The notes below the pieces were generated by a model. The model was not told the DNA's origin and ran no database searches. It saw only the letters and a program-made list of their open reading frames with translations. Of a stretch of DNA of 64,000 nt, positions 1 through 11,557 are shown piece by piece; within the stretch, counting starts at the first letter, position 1; every line of letters starts with the position of its first letter. Made by a program: the position numbers and the translations under genes. The stretch lies in assembly GCA_036927565.1 (NCBI GenBank), contig JAYESD010000005.1, forward strand, positions 12,864,565 through 12,928,564, written 5' to 3'. Origin of the DNA: Tuctoria greenei. Lineage: Eukaryota > Streptophyta > Magnoliopsida > Poales > Poaceae.

Positions 1-290
1 TTTTTCTCGGGTAGGGCAGCTTGACCTGTGTTTGATCTTTCGATCATAACTTGAGTTTTTCTCGACGGATTTGAGTGATTCCTTTTATGTTGTCTTCGTG
101 ACTTGATTCTCTCTGATATCCATCACTTTTGTCACGGTGAAACACATTTAGATTAGTCTCACACACGATTTCTTTAAGAGATTGTTTTTCTACCGAAGGG
201 GTTGGGGTTTAATTGTTTCCGCTGTGTAAGATTTTTAAATCTACCATTCACCCCCCTCTGGTATCTTTTAACGTGCTCTTCGATCCTACA
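1..290 (+). mobile_element. Sirevirus-type copia LTR, 3' portion
   Basis: These bases align end to end with the last 290 bases of the LTR of element E (57133-57424) at about 92% identity by eye, ending in the same CGATCCTACA terminus. The rest of this copy lies left of the window, so it may be a solo LTR or the 3' LTR of a complete element. It abuts a 70-bp minisatellite directly. It is not the partner of the E LTR, because both are in the same orientation, E's internal region runs to the right, and the flanking bases differ. Confidence 0.85.
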
Positions 291-1430
291 GCCCTTGGGT
301 GGTGCCGGAGCTGACTGCTCCGGTGTCGCCCACCGTTATCGGAGAGTCGTCGACGGCAGGCCCCCTAGGAGGTGCCGGAGCTGGATGCTCCAGCATCGCC
401 CATCATCATCGCAGAGACGTCGACGATAGGCCCCTTGGGTGGTGCTGGAGTTGGCTGCTCCGGCGTCGCCTACCATCACCACAGAGTCGTCAACGGCACA
501 CCCCCAGGAAGTGCCGGAGCTGGATGCACCGGTGTCATCCACCACCGATGTGTAGTACACCGATGGCATGCCCCTGTGTACAGGCACCACAAGAAAACCC
601 TATTAGCAACAAGAGAGGGACGGGTGAATGTAGTCACGAATTAGCACTTGTTGTTGTCTTTGACGTGCTGGGACGTCGACGGCAGGCCCCTTTGGTGGTG
701 CCGAGTTGGTTGCTCCGGTGTCGCCCACCATCATTGTAGAGATGTCGACAGTAGGCTCCTTGGGTGGTGCTGAAGCTGACTGCTCCGACTCGCCCACCAT
801 TGTCGCAGAGTCGCTGACAGCAGGCTCTCTAGGAGGTGCCAGAGCTTGATGCTTCAGCGTCGTCCACCATCGTCGCAGAGACGTCGATGGTAGGCCCCTT
901 AAGTGGTGCCGGAGCTGGCTGCTCCATCGTCGCCTACCATCATCGTAGAGTCGTCAATGGTAGGCACCCTGGGAGGTGCCAGAGCTGGATGCTCCGGCGT
1001 CGTCCACCACTGATGTGTAGTACGGCGACGGCAGGCCCCTGGTGTACAGGCACCACAAGAGAATCATGTTAGCAACAAGAGCAGGACGGGAGAATGTACT
1101 CATGAATTAGCGCTTGTTGCTGTCTTCGGTGTGCTGGGATGTTGATGGTGTGCCCCTTGGGTGGTGCCGGAGCTGGCTGCTTTGGCGTTGCCCACCATCA
1201 TCGTAGAGACGTCGACAGCAGGCCTCCTGGAAGGTGCCGAAGCTGGATGCTCCGGCGTCGCCCATCATCATCGTAGAGACATCCACGACAGGCCCTTGGG
1301 TGGTGCTAGAGTTGGCTGCTCCGGCGTCGCCTACCATAATCGCAGAGTCGTCTACGATAGGCTCCCTGGGAGGTGCCACAGCTGGATGCTCTGGCGTCGC
1401 CCACCATCGGAACCTGCTTTGTATGTCCTG
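291..1430. repeat. 70-bp minisatellite with 465-bp higher-order period
   Basis: Units start near 302, 372, 442 and 511, a period of 69-70 bp. Each carries a GGAGC-N5-GCTCC inverted repeat and a GTCGAC-like word. Blocks of about four units alternate with a spacer beginning at 546 and again at 1011, so there is a second period of 465 bp. The short ORFs here are frame-inconsistent by-products of the repeat. The array lies just beyond the 3' spacer of element C, in the place where related elements A and B carry the same 70-bp-spaced hairpin. It is probably C's own spacer, amplified. Confidence 0.85.
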
Positions 1431-1617
1431 CACACACAAAAGGGGGAATATTTTTTGCTTATCGGTGATCATTCCCTACTCTTTAGTTTTGCCATGGTCT
1501 TGGGCTGGTACGCGGAGTTTGGGTATTCAGTGTGTTAGCGCTCGGGATCCGGCTCCCGCCTTACTCAAGGTGTGAGCTTCCAGGCCCTCAGTACTTAGCC
1601 GTAGCACTAGGAGGCAA

Positions 1618-1664
1618 AGCGCGCATGCTTAGGGTACAAGATCAGGCTAAGCGGGTTGCGCGCT
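1618..1664. other. Conserved spacer hairpin, C copy 1
   Basis: Outer arms AGCGCGCA (1618-1625) and TGCGCGCT (1657-1664) are perfectly complementary. They enclose inner arms CTTAG (1628-1632) and CTAAG (1647-1651) around a 14-base loop. The inner core recurs at five other places in the window with different outer arms. See the findings. Confidence 0.7.
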
Positions 1665-2015
1665 CTGGACCTCCAGCTCGGCGTAGGCCTTTCGTGGGTG
1701 ACCATTTGGCACCACTGGGCCCCAAGTAAGAGGGCAGCTGCGAGATTATGAAACACCATGCAGGTACCTCAAACAAGTACGCCTTCAGCAGGGTTGCATA
1801 ACTCCACTAGGGGTGATATAGAGAAAAAATTCACCAGGTATATGAAGATAATATACAAAAAAATGAGACTAGCTTCATCGATCACAAAATTTATAGATAA
1901 TTGAGTGAACATAAGAGAAATCACAGGATAAGACAGTGATTGTTTCACACTGGCATTCATAGGAGGGGACTCGCTTTACAATAAGGCAACGACCCACTCC
2001 GGTTCGCAAGGGAGG

Positions 2016-2067
2016 CAGAGTGTTTATGCTTTGGGTACAAGACCAAGCTAAACGGTTGAACACTCTG
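2016..2067. other. Conserved spacer hairpin, C copy 2
   Basis: Outer arms CAGAGTGTT (2016-2024) and AACACTCTG (2059-2067) form a perfect 9-bp inverted repeat. They surround a diverged version of the core GGGTACAAGACCAAGCTAA. The arm sequence differs from copy 1 on both sides while pairing is kept. Confidence 0.7.
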
Positions 2068-2199
2068 GACTTGTCCCCCCTAGAGCTTTGTTGTCCTAAG
2101 CATCTATCCTTTGCATCGTGACACCCTACACTGTCCTACTATTATGCTTAGGGATAGAACTTACGGAGGTGCTCTATGTTCCAAGGGTTGGGGAGGGGC

Positions 2200-5100
2200 T
2201 CTCCTTCTTCCGTGGCTAGGCGGGCGCACCCGGGGAGGGATACCTGTGTCACTCGGAAGGGGCCCTCCCAGCTGGGGGGAGAGTTTGTGTGCCCCTTCTC
2301 GAGAAAGTATTCGCCGCAACACCAGATCGCCTGTCAGGAGTTCTCTACTGTGCACGAACTACTCCTAGTAGCACCGGAGAGCCTGCCGGTACCGTGCGCT
2401 TCGGATGGTGGCATGCCACCTTGCTTCACCGACGAGGTTGACATCTTCGCATCAGAGCTAGTGTTGCGCGGCTTCGTCGAATGACCAACTCAAAGGGAGC
2501 CAATTGCGATCTCTGGGGGGAGGACAACCTCGATCCCATACAACAGGAAGAAAGGCATTTCTCCCGTGGCCCAGCTAAGTGACGTTCGGCTGGCCCACAT
2601 CGCACATGGGAGTTCGTCAACCCAGTTGGCACCATGTTTATCCAAGCAGTCATATGTTCGTGTCTTGAGGTCCCTGAGGGTATCAGCGTTGGCCCTTTCA
2701 AATTGACTGTTGCTCTTTGGGTGAGCTACAGGCGCATAACAAACTTGGACGCCGAGGTCTTCACAGTAGTCTTGGAACACTGCATTGGTGAGCTGGGTCC
2801 CGTTGTCTGTGATGATCCTGTTTGGGTCCCCGAACCTACAGATGATCGACTTGATGAACTTGACTGTAGACTCCTTGTTGATGTTGATCACTGGGGCTGC
2901 CTCGGGCCACTTGGTGCACTTAGTCTACAACGACGTAGAGGAATCGGTACCATTTGACTGCTCTAGGGAAGGGTCGCAGGATATCCAGCTCCCAGACCAC
3001 GAACAACCAGGAGGGTGGGATCATATGCAGTGTTTGTTCCAGAGTGTGAATCTGCTTGGCATAGAACAGGCACGCCTTGCACCTTTTCACCAGCATGACA
3101 GCGTCTTGGAGTGTCGTTGGCTAGTAGAAGCCATGTCGGAAGGCCATACCGACCAGTGTGCAGGAAGCAGCATGATTCCCGCACTCTCCTTCATGGATCT
3201 CTGTGAGCAAGTCGCTTTCCTCCTTTCGAGTTATGCACCACAATAGGACGTCGTTGGTTCCACGCCAGCAAAGGTCTCCTTCTACCAGCGGGTAGCATTT
3301 TGCCATCCTTACGATCCGCTCATCGGATACGTGTTCCTCAAGAAGGATGTTGTCTTTCAGATAGTCCTGGATCTCCGTGATCCATGCATCAGGACTCTCC
3401 TGAGCTTTTGGATCTTGGGCACCAGGTAATCTGAGATCCCTGGTGACGCACAAGAACCTCAATGGGTCCCATGGTTGTAGGGCTGCTAAGGTCATCAGCT
3501 CCGCGGTGTTGGGCTCGCCTTCTTCGTTAGGCACTGCGGGCCTAGCGGTTGGTCGCACTAATCTCCTGCCGAAGACACCTTCAGGAACCGGGGCCCCAGT
3601 GGACGCCATAGTTCACAAGGCGTCGACGATGGAGTTTTCAGCACGCGGCACGTGGCAGAGGTCCAAAGCATCGAAACTAGATTCTAACTTCTTGACGTGC
3701 AGCAAGTACGCTATGAGCTGAGGGTCGCTGCAGCAGCATTCTCCCCAAACTTTCTTGATGATTAGCTGGGAGTATCCCATGACCAGCATCTGCTAGACAC
3801 CAAGACCCTACGTAGTTGTCAGTCCGAAGATGAGGGCTTCAGACTTTGCCATGTTGTTGATCGCCTTGAAGTCAAGGCACACTACGTACTTGGACTGCTC
3901 CCCTGTTGGGGAGGTGAGCAGTACACCAGCTCCGGCCCCTTGCTTCCGCGATGATCTGTCAAAGAAGAGTGTTCAGTGGGGTCCGGTGAGCACCGGGGCC
4001 CTGGGCTCCAGCTCGCTGACTTCCAAGGCCCCTGGATTGCTTGGTGAGGGTGTCCACTCAGCAATGAAATATGCTAGTGCTTGGCTCTTGATTGCATGAT
4101 GCGACAAGAAGTCGAGCTTGAACTCTGCCAGTTCTGACGTCCATTTGGCGATGTTGCCAGTCGTGTTGGTACTGCGGAGCATCACCCCCAGTGGGAACAA
4201 GGTCACCACTGAAACTCTATATGCCTGAAAGTTATGGCGGAGCTTCCTCGATGCAATTAGCATTGCATACAGTAACTTGTGCACTTCGAGGTACCTTGTT
4301 TTTGCTTCACGCAGGACTTCGCTGATGAAGTAGACCGGACGCTAGATAGTCCGAACCTGTTCGGGGAATTCGGTGCATCTTGTTCCATCTGCTCCAGGCC
4401 CAGAGACTCTGCATTCTGTGAACCTGGTACGTCTTCTCGGGGCTAGGACCCAGAGGCTTCTTGATCTCTGGGGCCCCCTGGGGGGACCTGGAGGCATCTT
4501 GGTCGTCAGGGCCCCCTTCAATCTGCAAGCTCTGGGGCTCGGCATCAGCAGCAGGGGCCCGTCTGTCTCTTGAGGTTGATGGGTACTAGGTCACTCCACC
4601 ACCAAGACTATGCTCACTACTTCTGTCGTGGCAGCGATTTAGAGGTATAGAGGCTCCCTGGGCTCGGGGGCCACCATGATGGGCAACGACGTGAACTGTC
4701 GCTTTAGCTCACGGAACACCTTTTCTGCCTCCTCTATCCAGACGAACGGTACAGACTGGCGCAGCGGTTTGAAGTATGGGAGGGCTCATTCATCCAGTCT
4801 AGAGATAAATCGGTTGAGTGCTGCCAAGCAACCTGCAAGCTTCTGTACGTTCTTGACGTGGGCTGGAGGCCGCATCAGTTCTACCGCCTTGATCTTCTCC
4901 AGGTTCGCCTCGATCCCTTGGTGTGAGACTAAGAAACCAAGGAGCTTCCCGACTTTGACTCTGAACACGCACTTGTCAGGGTTAAGCTTTGTGCGTGTGG
5001 TCCGCAATGAATGGAAGACTAGGGCAAGGTTGTCTAACAATGATGTATGTGTTTGGATTTTGACAACGATATCATCGACATACACCTCTACCAGGTTCTG

Positions 5101-5720
5101 AATGAGGTCCCCAAATGTTTTATGCATGGCACGTACAAAAGTATGGAGGGCATTCTTAAGACTGTAAGGCATGGAGGCATAGCAGTAGAGGCCATCTACG
5201 GTTATAAATGTGGTACACTCTTCATCCTCTATAGACATGGGGATTTGGTGGAACCCTAAGTAAGCGTCTAGAAATAAGAGCAAGTCGCATCCGGAGGTTG
5301 AATCTATGATTTGATCTATCCTAGGGAGAGGGAAAGGATCATTAGGACATGCCTTGTTGAGGTTGGTGTAGTTGATGCACATATGAAGCTTCCCACCAGC
5401 TTTGGGGATGACGATAGGGTTGGCCAGCCACCTGGGATGATGGACTTCCCGAATGAAGCCAACATCGAGCAGCTTATTAATCTCTTTGCGTATGAAGTTT
5501 ATCAGCTCGATGGACTACTTTTGTGGCCTCTGCTGTGTCGGTCGGGCATCGGGGTAGATCTTCAGGTGATGCTCGATCACCTTCCTGGGGATGCCGGGAA
5601 TCTGAGATGGTTGCCAGACAAACACGTCAGCATTAGCTCATAGGAAGGCGATGAGCACCAATTCCAACTTGATGTCTAGACTACCCACAATGCGGGTGGT
5701 CTGGGCAGCATCTGAGCCGA
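2200..5720 (-). pseudogene. Element C pol remnant (RT, RNase H, integrase)
   Basis: In minus-strand order: RT with the YVDD catalytic motif near 5075-5085, then LNPDKC and GKLLGFLVS; a gypsy RNase H remnant (about 4330-3990, KLRHNFQAY); an archaeal-type second RNase H (about 3970-3620); the integrase zinc-binding segment (about 3330-3050); and the integrase core with ITDNGTQLT near 2800. Paired RNase H domains are known from the Tat lineage. The frame is broken many times, so no polyprotein can be made. At 5665-5667 the codon matching the TAG between protease and RT of A and B is TTG. Confidence 0.85.
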
Positions 5721-5955
5721 TCTGGATAGTCTTGATGGGTACGTCGTCATTGTCAGAGGGTTGCACCCGTGGTGCAGCGACGTAGTCGCGCTTGCCCGAG
5801 CTCAGCTAAGTCTGACTAGGTCTGGCATCGCCCAGGGCAGGTGTTGGGGCTGCTGCCAGTGTTCGGAGCTCCTCCAAAGCAGATATTGCCGCTGCGCGAT
5901 CTCCGTAGATCTTGAGGACGTCGGAGGGAGTCGACATCTTGAGGACGAGGTAGTC

Positions 5956-6660
5956 CTAGTGGACTGCAACCATGAATCGGTACATGGCTGGCCTACCGAT
6001 GATGGCGTTGTAGGGGAGGCTGACCTCCACGACATCGAATATGATATTCTCCGTCCTGAAGTTCTCGGGCGTTCCGAGGGTCACCCGAAGGTGAATGTTG
6101 ATGTACGGAATAATCTTCTCTGGTCCTACCCCCAAGAATGATCTCGATGGGGCGAGCATGGACACAGGGATCTTCAGCTTGTCGAAGGTCGCACAGCTGA
6201 TGAGGTTGAGGCTAGCCCCGCCATCTATCAAGACATGGTAGAACTTGATGTTGGCAATGGTTGGGGCGACAAGGAAGGGCAAAAGCCCAGCTCCTGACAT
6301 GTTCTCGAGGCAGTCGGAGGCGTTGAAGTTGATCAGCGTCTCCATCCATCTTGATGCGGCGCCGGGGCGTCAGTAGGATCCAGTGATGCTACCGCTCAAC
6401 GTAGGGTCTTGACCGCATTCTGGGACGCGGGTTCCCAAGATCCCCCACAGATGACGTGGAGTGCTTTGCAACACTCGTGGTCGCCGTTGAGGGCGAGGTT
6501 CTCAGCCTGGTGGACCATTTCAACGGCTCGTTCATGCTTTTGGAACTCCATCTCCACATCTTTGCTGACCTGGTGGTCGACCTTTTGCGACTTGATCTTG
6601 CCACTGCTCGCAAGCTTGATGCTTACCATTGCGATGAAAGCACAACCACTTTTTTGAGTG
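5956..6660 (-). pseudogene. Element C gag C-terminus and protease remnant
   Basis: The open stretch 6345-5956 holds the aspartic protease, recognisable by IDGGASLNLIS and a downstream NAIIGRPAMYRF segment, matching VDGGSGLNLIS and NAILGRPALYKF in element B. Upstream only a scrap of gag tail remains before the primer site at about 6680. The Retrotrans_gag domain and zinc knuckle are absent, so a deletion of roughly 1.5 kb relative to B is inferred. Confidence 0.75.
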
Positions 6661-6688
6661 AAAAAAAAACCCAACATGGCGCGCCAAA

Positions 6689-6871
6689 TGTCGAAGTGTT
6701 AATGCGATACTTCCCCTGAATCTGGTAAGGAGCAGCCCGCGAAGGTTTTTTGACCGTCAGGGCTTAGTCCTCTATCGAGTGATGACGCGTATGAGAATAT
6801 GAGATGATGGTTTTTACATGGTTCGTGCCACAAGAGCATAACACCCTACTCCACGGTGAGGTTGTATTGCT

Positions 6872-6915
<44 letters not shown>

Positions 6916-7800
6916 GGGGGTTGATTGGCTGTTTCTTGTATCGGTGGCGGCCTGGTCCTTTCATAGACAGGGTCAGGCGCCTTACAAGTGGGGTCTAGAG
7001 CCTGACAAGTGGCCCCCGGGTGATCTTATCCTAAATATTTATGGCTTCTCGCATAAGTTTCCTCTGGCTGCGGCTTGAAGACTCGTCGTCTTGCCACCTC
7101 AGTCGCTAGTGGACCATGCGTAGTCGCTGATGGTGTCAGGGGATGTCTCATCCGTCTGTCTGGTCGCCGCAAGCTACCCACTTGGCGGACCAGGGTAGAC
7201 CTGTGATGTCTTCACTGTGATGTGATTGGGTGCAACGGTCTCTGACCGTTGGCGTGCTTCGCGTTACCCGCCGGAGGTGGGTGCCTGTCTTCAATACTTG
7301 ATTTATACGGGCCGCACCATCCCTTAGCCCCCGCACTCCACCGCCCAAGGTGAGTTGCGGGACACGTGGTAGCTTCAGGGCTGGCCTCCACCAGGGGAGG
7401 CCAGGCTTGGTTCTTCGGGACACGTGTCAGCTCCGGAGCCCTTCGGGGCATGTTGCAGCTCTGGATCCCTTCGTGACACATGGTAGCTCCGGAGCCCTTC
7501 GGGGTATGTGGCAGCTCCGGAGCCCTTCTGTGCGGGAGGCGTTGGTCCTGGTGCTTCGAGCCACGTGGTTGTGTCGGACCTCGCCCTATAGTAGGATAAG
7601 GCCCCGCTCAGACACGTGGCATCTTGGGAGCCGGTCCCACCGGGGGAGTTGGGTCCCATCTTTGTGGTCCACGTAGTAGTGCCGGATCCTGTACTTGAGG
7701 AAGGTCAAGGTCTGACACCTTTTGGACACGTGGCGGCACCGAACGTACGTAGGCATTTTCAGCATGTATGCGAGGGTACCCCGTACACGAGGTACCGACA
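6689..7800 (-). repeat. Element C 5' LTR (1.11 kb)
   Basis: Read on the minus strand it begins TGTCGGTACC and ends ACTTCGACA, directly followed by TTTGGCGCGCC. It contains a short-period array (about 7350-7560) in which G-box-like ACACGTG words alternate with AGCTCCGGAGC palindromes, the conserved leader hairpin (6855-6817), and a TG dinucleotide run (6872-6914). Confidence 0.85.
6872..6914. repeat. (TG)n microsatellite
   Basis: An uninterrupted GT/TG run of about 43 bases inside the element C LTR. The Val/Cys-rich ORFs over it are artefacts. Confidence 0.95.
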
Positions 7801-8422
7801 GACACTTTGTTAATATTTGATTGGTCAATATAATTTAATGTGTGATCTCCATTTGGCTATACATGTGTTCATATATGTGTATATTGCTAACAGTGGCTAT
7901 GCGGTTGCCAAATCCTGGCTAGCTCCAAAGTGCATCCGACAAGCAGGGTAAATAGGGGGTGGGGGCATCTAATAGGAAACGAGCATTCAACGTGATACGT
8001 CTCCTCTTAGTGTCATAATGTAACAGCCAGTAGAGACATTGGCTATGCACTAAGAAGAAAGTTTGTCTCCGATATTAGAAGTAAAGGAGATGGACGCACT
8101 TAAAGCCTGTCTCAGATTGCTAACGTCTGTCTCGGATTTTTTATATAAAGGAGATAGTCTCCTTAAAGCTCATCTGGTATTGCTCAGAAAAAGGAGACGC
8201 GCTTTCTTAGAGCTTGTCTTGCGTGTATGTTGATCGGCGACACGCTCGTCGCGCATTTCCGTTGACTTCGTAATGCGAGACGCGACAACGGAGATGAGCA
8301 GTTTGTTCGTCTATGTTCTTTGTGTGGGCTCGTCTTGAATGATCCTTTCTCACGTAGTGTAAGGTCTTTTTTTTGCTAGAGGCAAGCACAAACCGATTGT
8401 AAGTTGTTCTACTTGCAAACAT
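7801..8422. other. Intergenic; no gene seen
   Basis: AT-rich sequence with several dispersed GGAGAC/GTCTCC words between 8020 and 8220. No ORF resembles a known protein. Bases 8414-8422 (TGCAAACAT) are the left target-site copy of the MITE that follows. Confidence 0.6.
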
Positions 8423-8658
8423 GGGCTAGAATGCAATCAGCACTATGGTGCAATCGTACAAAAATTAAATATGAACCACACGATCTCCATCTAAGGGTTA
8501 CTGCATTTTTACATTTAGATCCTCCTTCCTGATAAGTAAACACTACTGTTAGGTTGAGGGGTTTAAGTGTAAACATGCAGTAACCGTTGGATGTAGATTG
8601 TGTGTTTCAGATTATTTTTTGCGTGATTGCACTATAGCGCCGATTGCATTCTATTCCC
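8423..8658. mobile_element. Mutator-type MITE with 9-bp target-site duplication
   Basis: A 236-bp non-coding element. Its left end (GGGCTAGAATGCAATC...) and the reverse complement of its right end (GGGAATAGAATGCAATC...) match over roughly 90 bases with scattered substitutions. It is flanked by the identical 9-mer TGCAAACAT at 8414-8422 and 8659-8667. Long terminal inverted repeats with 9-bp duplications are the signature of Mutator-like elements. It encodes no transposase, so any movement was non-autonomous. Confidence 0.85.
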
Positions 8659-8667
8659 TGCAAACAT

Positions 8668-10078
8668 TTCTCGCAAGCCTACAAAATTACAAAGATGAAG
8701 CAGCATTCGCAAAAATAAATAAATATCTGGATGAAGCATTGCAAAAGCACAGTTTGGAAAGGGGTTGCAAAAGTACAGCACGCTCTGGGTCTGGACTGGC
8801 AACAAGTTTTCGTTTTGAGTAAACCTGGGCCAGAGCATGTTCACGGGGCCCACATTGATTTTGGTACAACGACGCCCAGCGGCCCACGGGTCCCAAATCA
8901 CCGGATAAAACCTCCGGCCCAGGCCCACACGCACTGCATGCCCCGGCTGCGCGTGGCGGTTACGGAGCTGGTGCGCCGCCACCCCTTCTTCTCCTCCGCC
9001 ACCTTCTCTGTTGAGTTACCGCCGGTGCGATACCCAGTCCGCGCCTCCGTCTACTGCCATGTACGGTGCGACTCAGGCACGTGCACATGCTGTCGCTGAT
9101 GCTTCACCGGCAGGCTACTACGGTATCAGGCATGGCGCCCTCCTCTCTCGCTTTCGATCTTGTACAGATTTGCAATAGGTCTAGGGATTGAAAGTTGAAA
9201 CTCTGTCTTGGAATTGATCATCGTTGATAGCTAGGTTAACATATGGAATCAGATCTTCGAAATTTACGCTATAATTTATCCATAGGGAAGTTTCTTTTGA
9301 TTTGGTAATTAAACTCTTACTTATAAATTTGGAGAAGAACAAGAACAAGCAACTCAAACCATGCATGAGGTGCCGTAGAAAGCTACAAAGAGGATAGCTA
9401 GAATTCCAAATCCAGTGAACGCCACACATGACCCGACAAGCGCGAGTCAGGAGGTCTATGCAGACCTGCAGCTGGAACATTTTTGCAACACAGAGCAGGA
9501 ATTTAAGTCTCTCTGAAGAAACAAAGCATGCACCTGAAACATGCTGAAAAGGATCCAACCCTTTCTCGAACGACTACACATCCTGGCAGCAGTAGGACGT
9601 TGACAAACCGCAGTGGTAGACCATGCATCGGCATGGATGGAAAAGGGGGGTGGTGAGATGGTGCATGAAATCGGGTTAACAACGACGACCGTGAACAGGT
9701 GTTGCCAACAGCATGAGCCTTCTCTTTAGCAGTAACCAGAATCATGGCGAAGGCTTAAATACAAGGCCGCTCGCTCCAATACAAGCCTTCTCTTGTTATA
9801 GAGCTTCGAACAAAATTCTATTTAAAAAAAAAAAACAGATTCATTTCAGATTCACATCAATGGTGCTACAGTGAGAGTACCGTCCCTCTTCCGCAGACCC
9901 TGCACACATGCAGGCACAGACACGGGCAGTAGTGACACTTTCTGCCTATCTTTCAGCGCGATACAGGCAAGACAGAGAAACGCAGAGAGAGAGGTACTGG
10001 CCCAGAAGAAAAGTGAGTGGGGAGATGGGCACCGAATACCATGCGACCACGTCTGTTTCCTTGCTCGATCGTTTAATG
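8668..10078. other. Intergenic; GC-rich patch, no supported gene
   Basis: Bases 8830-9170 are GC-rich and contain several GGCCCA/TGGGCC words of the type common in plant promoters, so a decayed promoter or first exon is possible. The 122-residue ORF at 8731-9099 has no domain I recognise. The remainder to 10078 is AT-rich and featureless to me. Confidence 0.4.
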
Positions 10079-10180
10079 TTACTCACTCCGGTGTACAAAA
10101 AATTGTCATTTTACACTAGAGTCAAGAGTGCACAAAAAATTGTCATTTTATACTGCATGCCATGGAAAATAGTGTAAAAA
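10079..10180 (+). mobile_element. Possible Stowaway-like MITE remnant
   Basis: Starts TTACTCACTCCGG, followed twice by ACAAAAAATTGTCATTTTA about 37 bases apart. That resembles the terminal region of Stowaway MITEs, which insert at TA and begin CTCCCTCCG. No matching right terminus is visible, so it would be a truncated copy. It could instead be a simple local duplication. Confidence 0.35.
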
Positions 10181-11557
10181 ATGGGGTAATGTGTACCTAG
10201 GAATCGAACCTGCATCAGATTGGCTGGAAAAACGTGAAGAAGACCACTCGGACCACTAAGGAGAGTTGTATTGTAAAAGAAAGAAATCTATTTAATGCTT
10301 TCTTGGTATGCGAGAACATGTCCAAAACGACAATAGAGTACTCTATCTTTACCTTCAAAAAGAAAATTTTAATCTATCTTCAGAAACGTTTCAGCTCATG
10401 CTTTGAGAGAGAGAAGATCAGGTGAGATGAAGCAGGAGGGGGGCCATGAGTGTGCGTGCTGTTTTGGACTCCTTGTGCCATACTAGCCCATAGCTGAGCG
10501 GCAAACCTTTCAAGTCACAAAACGATTCCTCCAAAAATTACAGACCGTTACTACTGTACTGTTATTAGTAAATGCAAACGTACAGGTACTCCGTACTTGC
10601 AATTGTAAGAAGGATCATCGTGACGTCGTCCCGAGTTTTCCACTGCCAACTACTCCTACGTCGCAACTTGAGTTCAAAAAAGAAAAGAATCGCAATAATA
10701 TTCTTCAAATATCTGAAATCTGAGAATTTTCCGTTAGATTTGATTTTGCTATGAGATTTGTGCCAACATCCTCATATTATTTCTCCTCTTTCTTCTTCCT
10801 CTCTTGATGCTTTCTCTCAATCCCGATCCGATATACCAACAAGGTGTGGCGGGAGGAAAGACGCGCGCGGCAGCGACAGCTGCTGGAGAGGAAGAAGAAG
10901 GTAAGTTTTTGTTTATTTTATAATTTTTGTTAATTTATAAGGATTATGTTAGTTATAAAATAGTCAATCAAAATAATTTTGTGATTGTATACAACATTGA
11001 AAAAATGGTTAGTTTCTGTTAATTGTTAGGATTACTGGTAATAACAATAATTAGCAGTTAATTATCCATCGTTTGAATTCTTTCCAAATTTCAGTCACTT
11101 AAAATCTAGACGGACCCAAAGAAAAAACTACATTGCAACTCCGAATCAACAGAAGTGTTGGCCTAACTGTAACTCTCTAGATGTTTGCTCAAGAACAGAC
11201 CAGTGTTAAGCTAGGCAGCCTTTATCAGTTTATCCATATGAACGTCTGCCGAAATGCTAGGACCCGATCCAACAAAATGTGTTTGCGCGAAAAGCCAATA
11301 GCAAGCAAACAACTGAAAGATTCCATGCACGTCGTGATTAGCTAGTTGTAACCCCCCGCTTAGCTTAATTAGCAAGCTAAAGCTACCGAGCCACATGGGA
11401 GTAGAGCAAGCAACTGATCCAATCACCGCATCTAGTTACACCACCACCATGCGGCTCGCACATCATTACCACAGCCCCATCCATGGCCAAAACAGTAGCC
11501 ACGGGAGAGGGCGAGCTGTGAGAAGAACAAAAGATATTTTGCATGACCATCTAGATG
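10181..11557. other. Intergenic and 3' flank of the IDD gene
   Basis: No protein-like ORF. The last few hundred bases before 11557 should contain the 3' UTR of the minus-strand IDD gene, but I cannot place its poly(A) site with confidence. Several AT-rich tracts between 10900 and 11050. Confidence 0.5.

Larger units (their letters stand above)
291..7800 (-). mobile_element. Element C: decayed Tat-lineage Ty3/gypsy retrotransposon
   Basis: Read on the minus strand, the order is LTR (7800-6689), a TTGGCGCGCC primer-site remnant, a short gag/protease remnant, RT, RNase H, integrase, a non-coding spacer with two hairpins (2067-1618), then the minisatellite. Most of gag is missing: only about 300 bases separate the primer site from the protease. 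No second LTR is seen, so the 3' end is truncated or lies left of the window. Base 7801 onward (GACAC) would be the target-site duplication, but its partner is not visible. Homology of pol and spacer to A and B places it in the same lineage. Confidence 0.8.

Noticed and set aside
291..1430. CRISPR-like array
   Set aside because: Units are imperfect 70-bp tandem repeats without unique spacers, in a plant nuclear context.
202..1575. Several overlapping ORFs in the first 1.6 kb
   Set aside because: They are readings of the 70-bp minisatellite; the unit length is not a multiple of three and no frame is kept between units.
6764..7078. Cys/Val- and Thr/His-rich ORFs
   Set aside because: Direct translations of the (TG)n microsatellite in the C LTR.
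9181..9745. Minus-strand ORFs of 125 and 80 residues
   Set aside because: No domain, no codon bias evident, no splice context; consistent with chance in AT-rich DNA.
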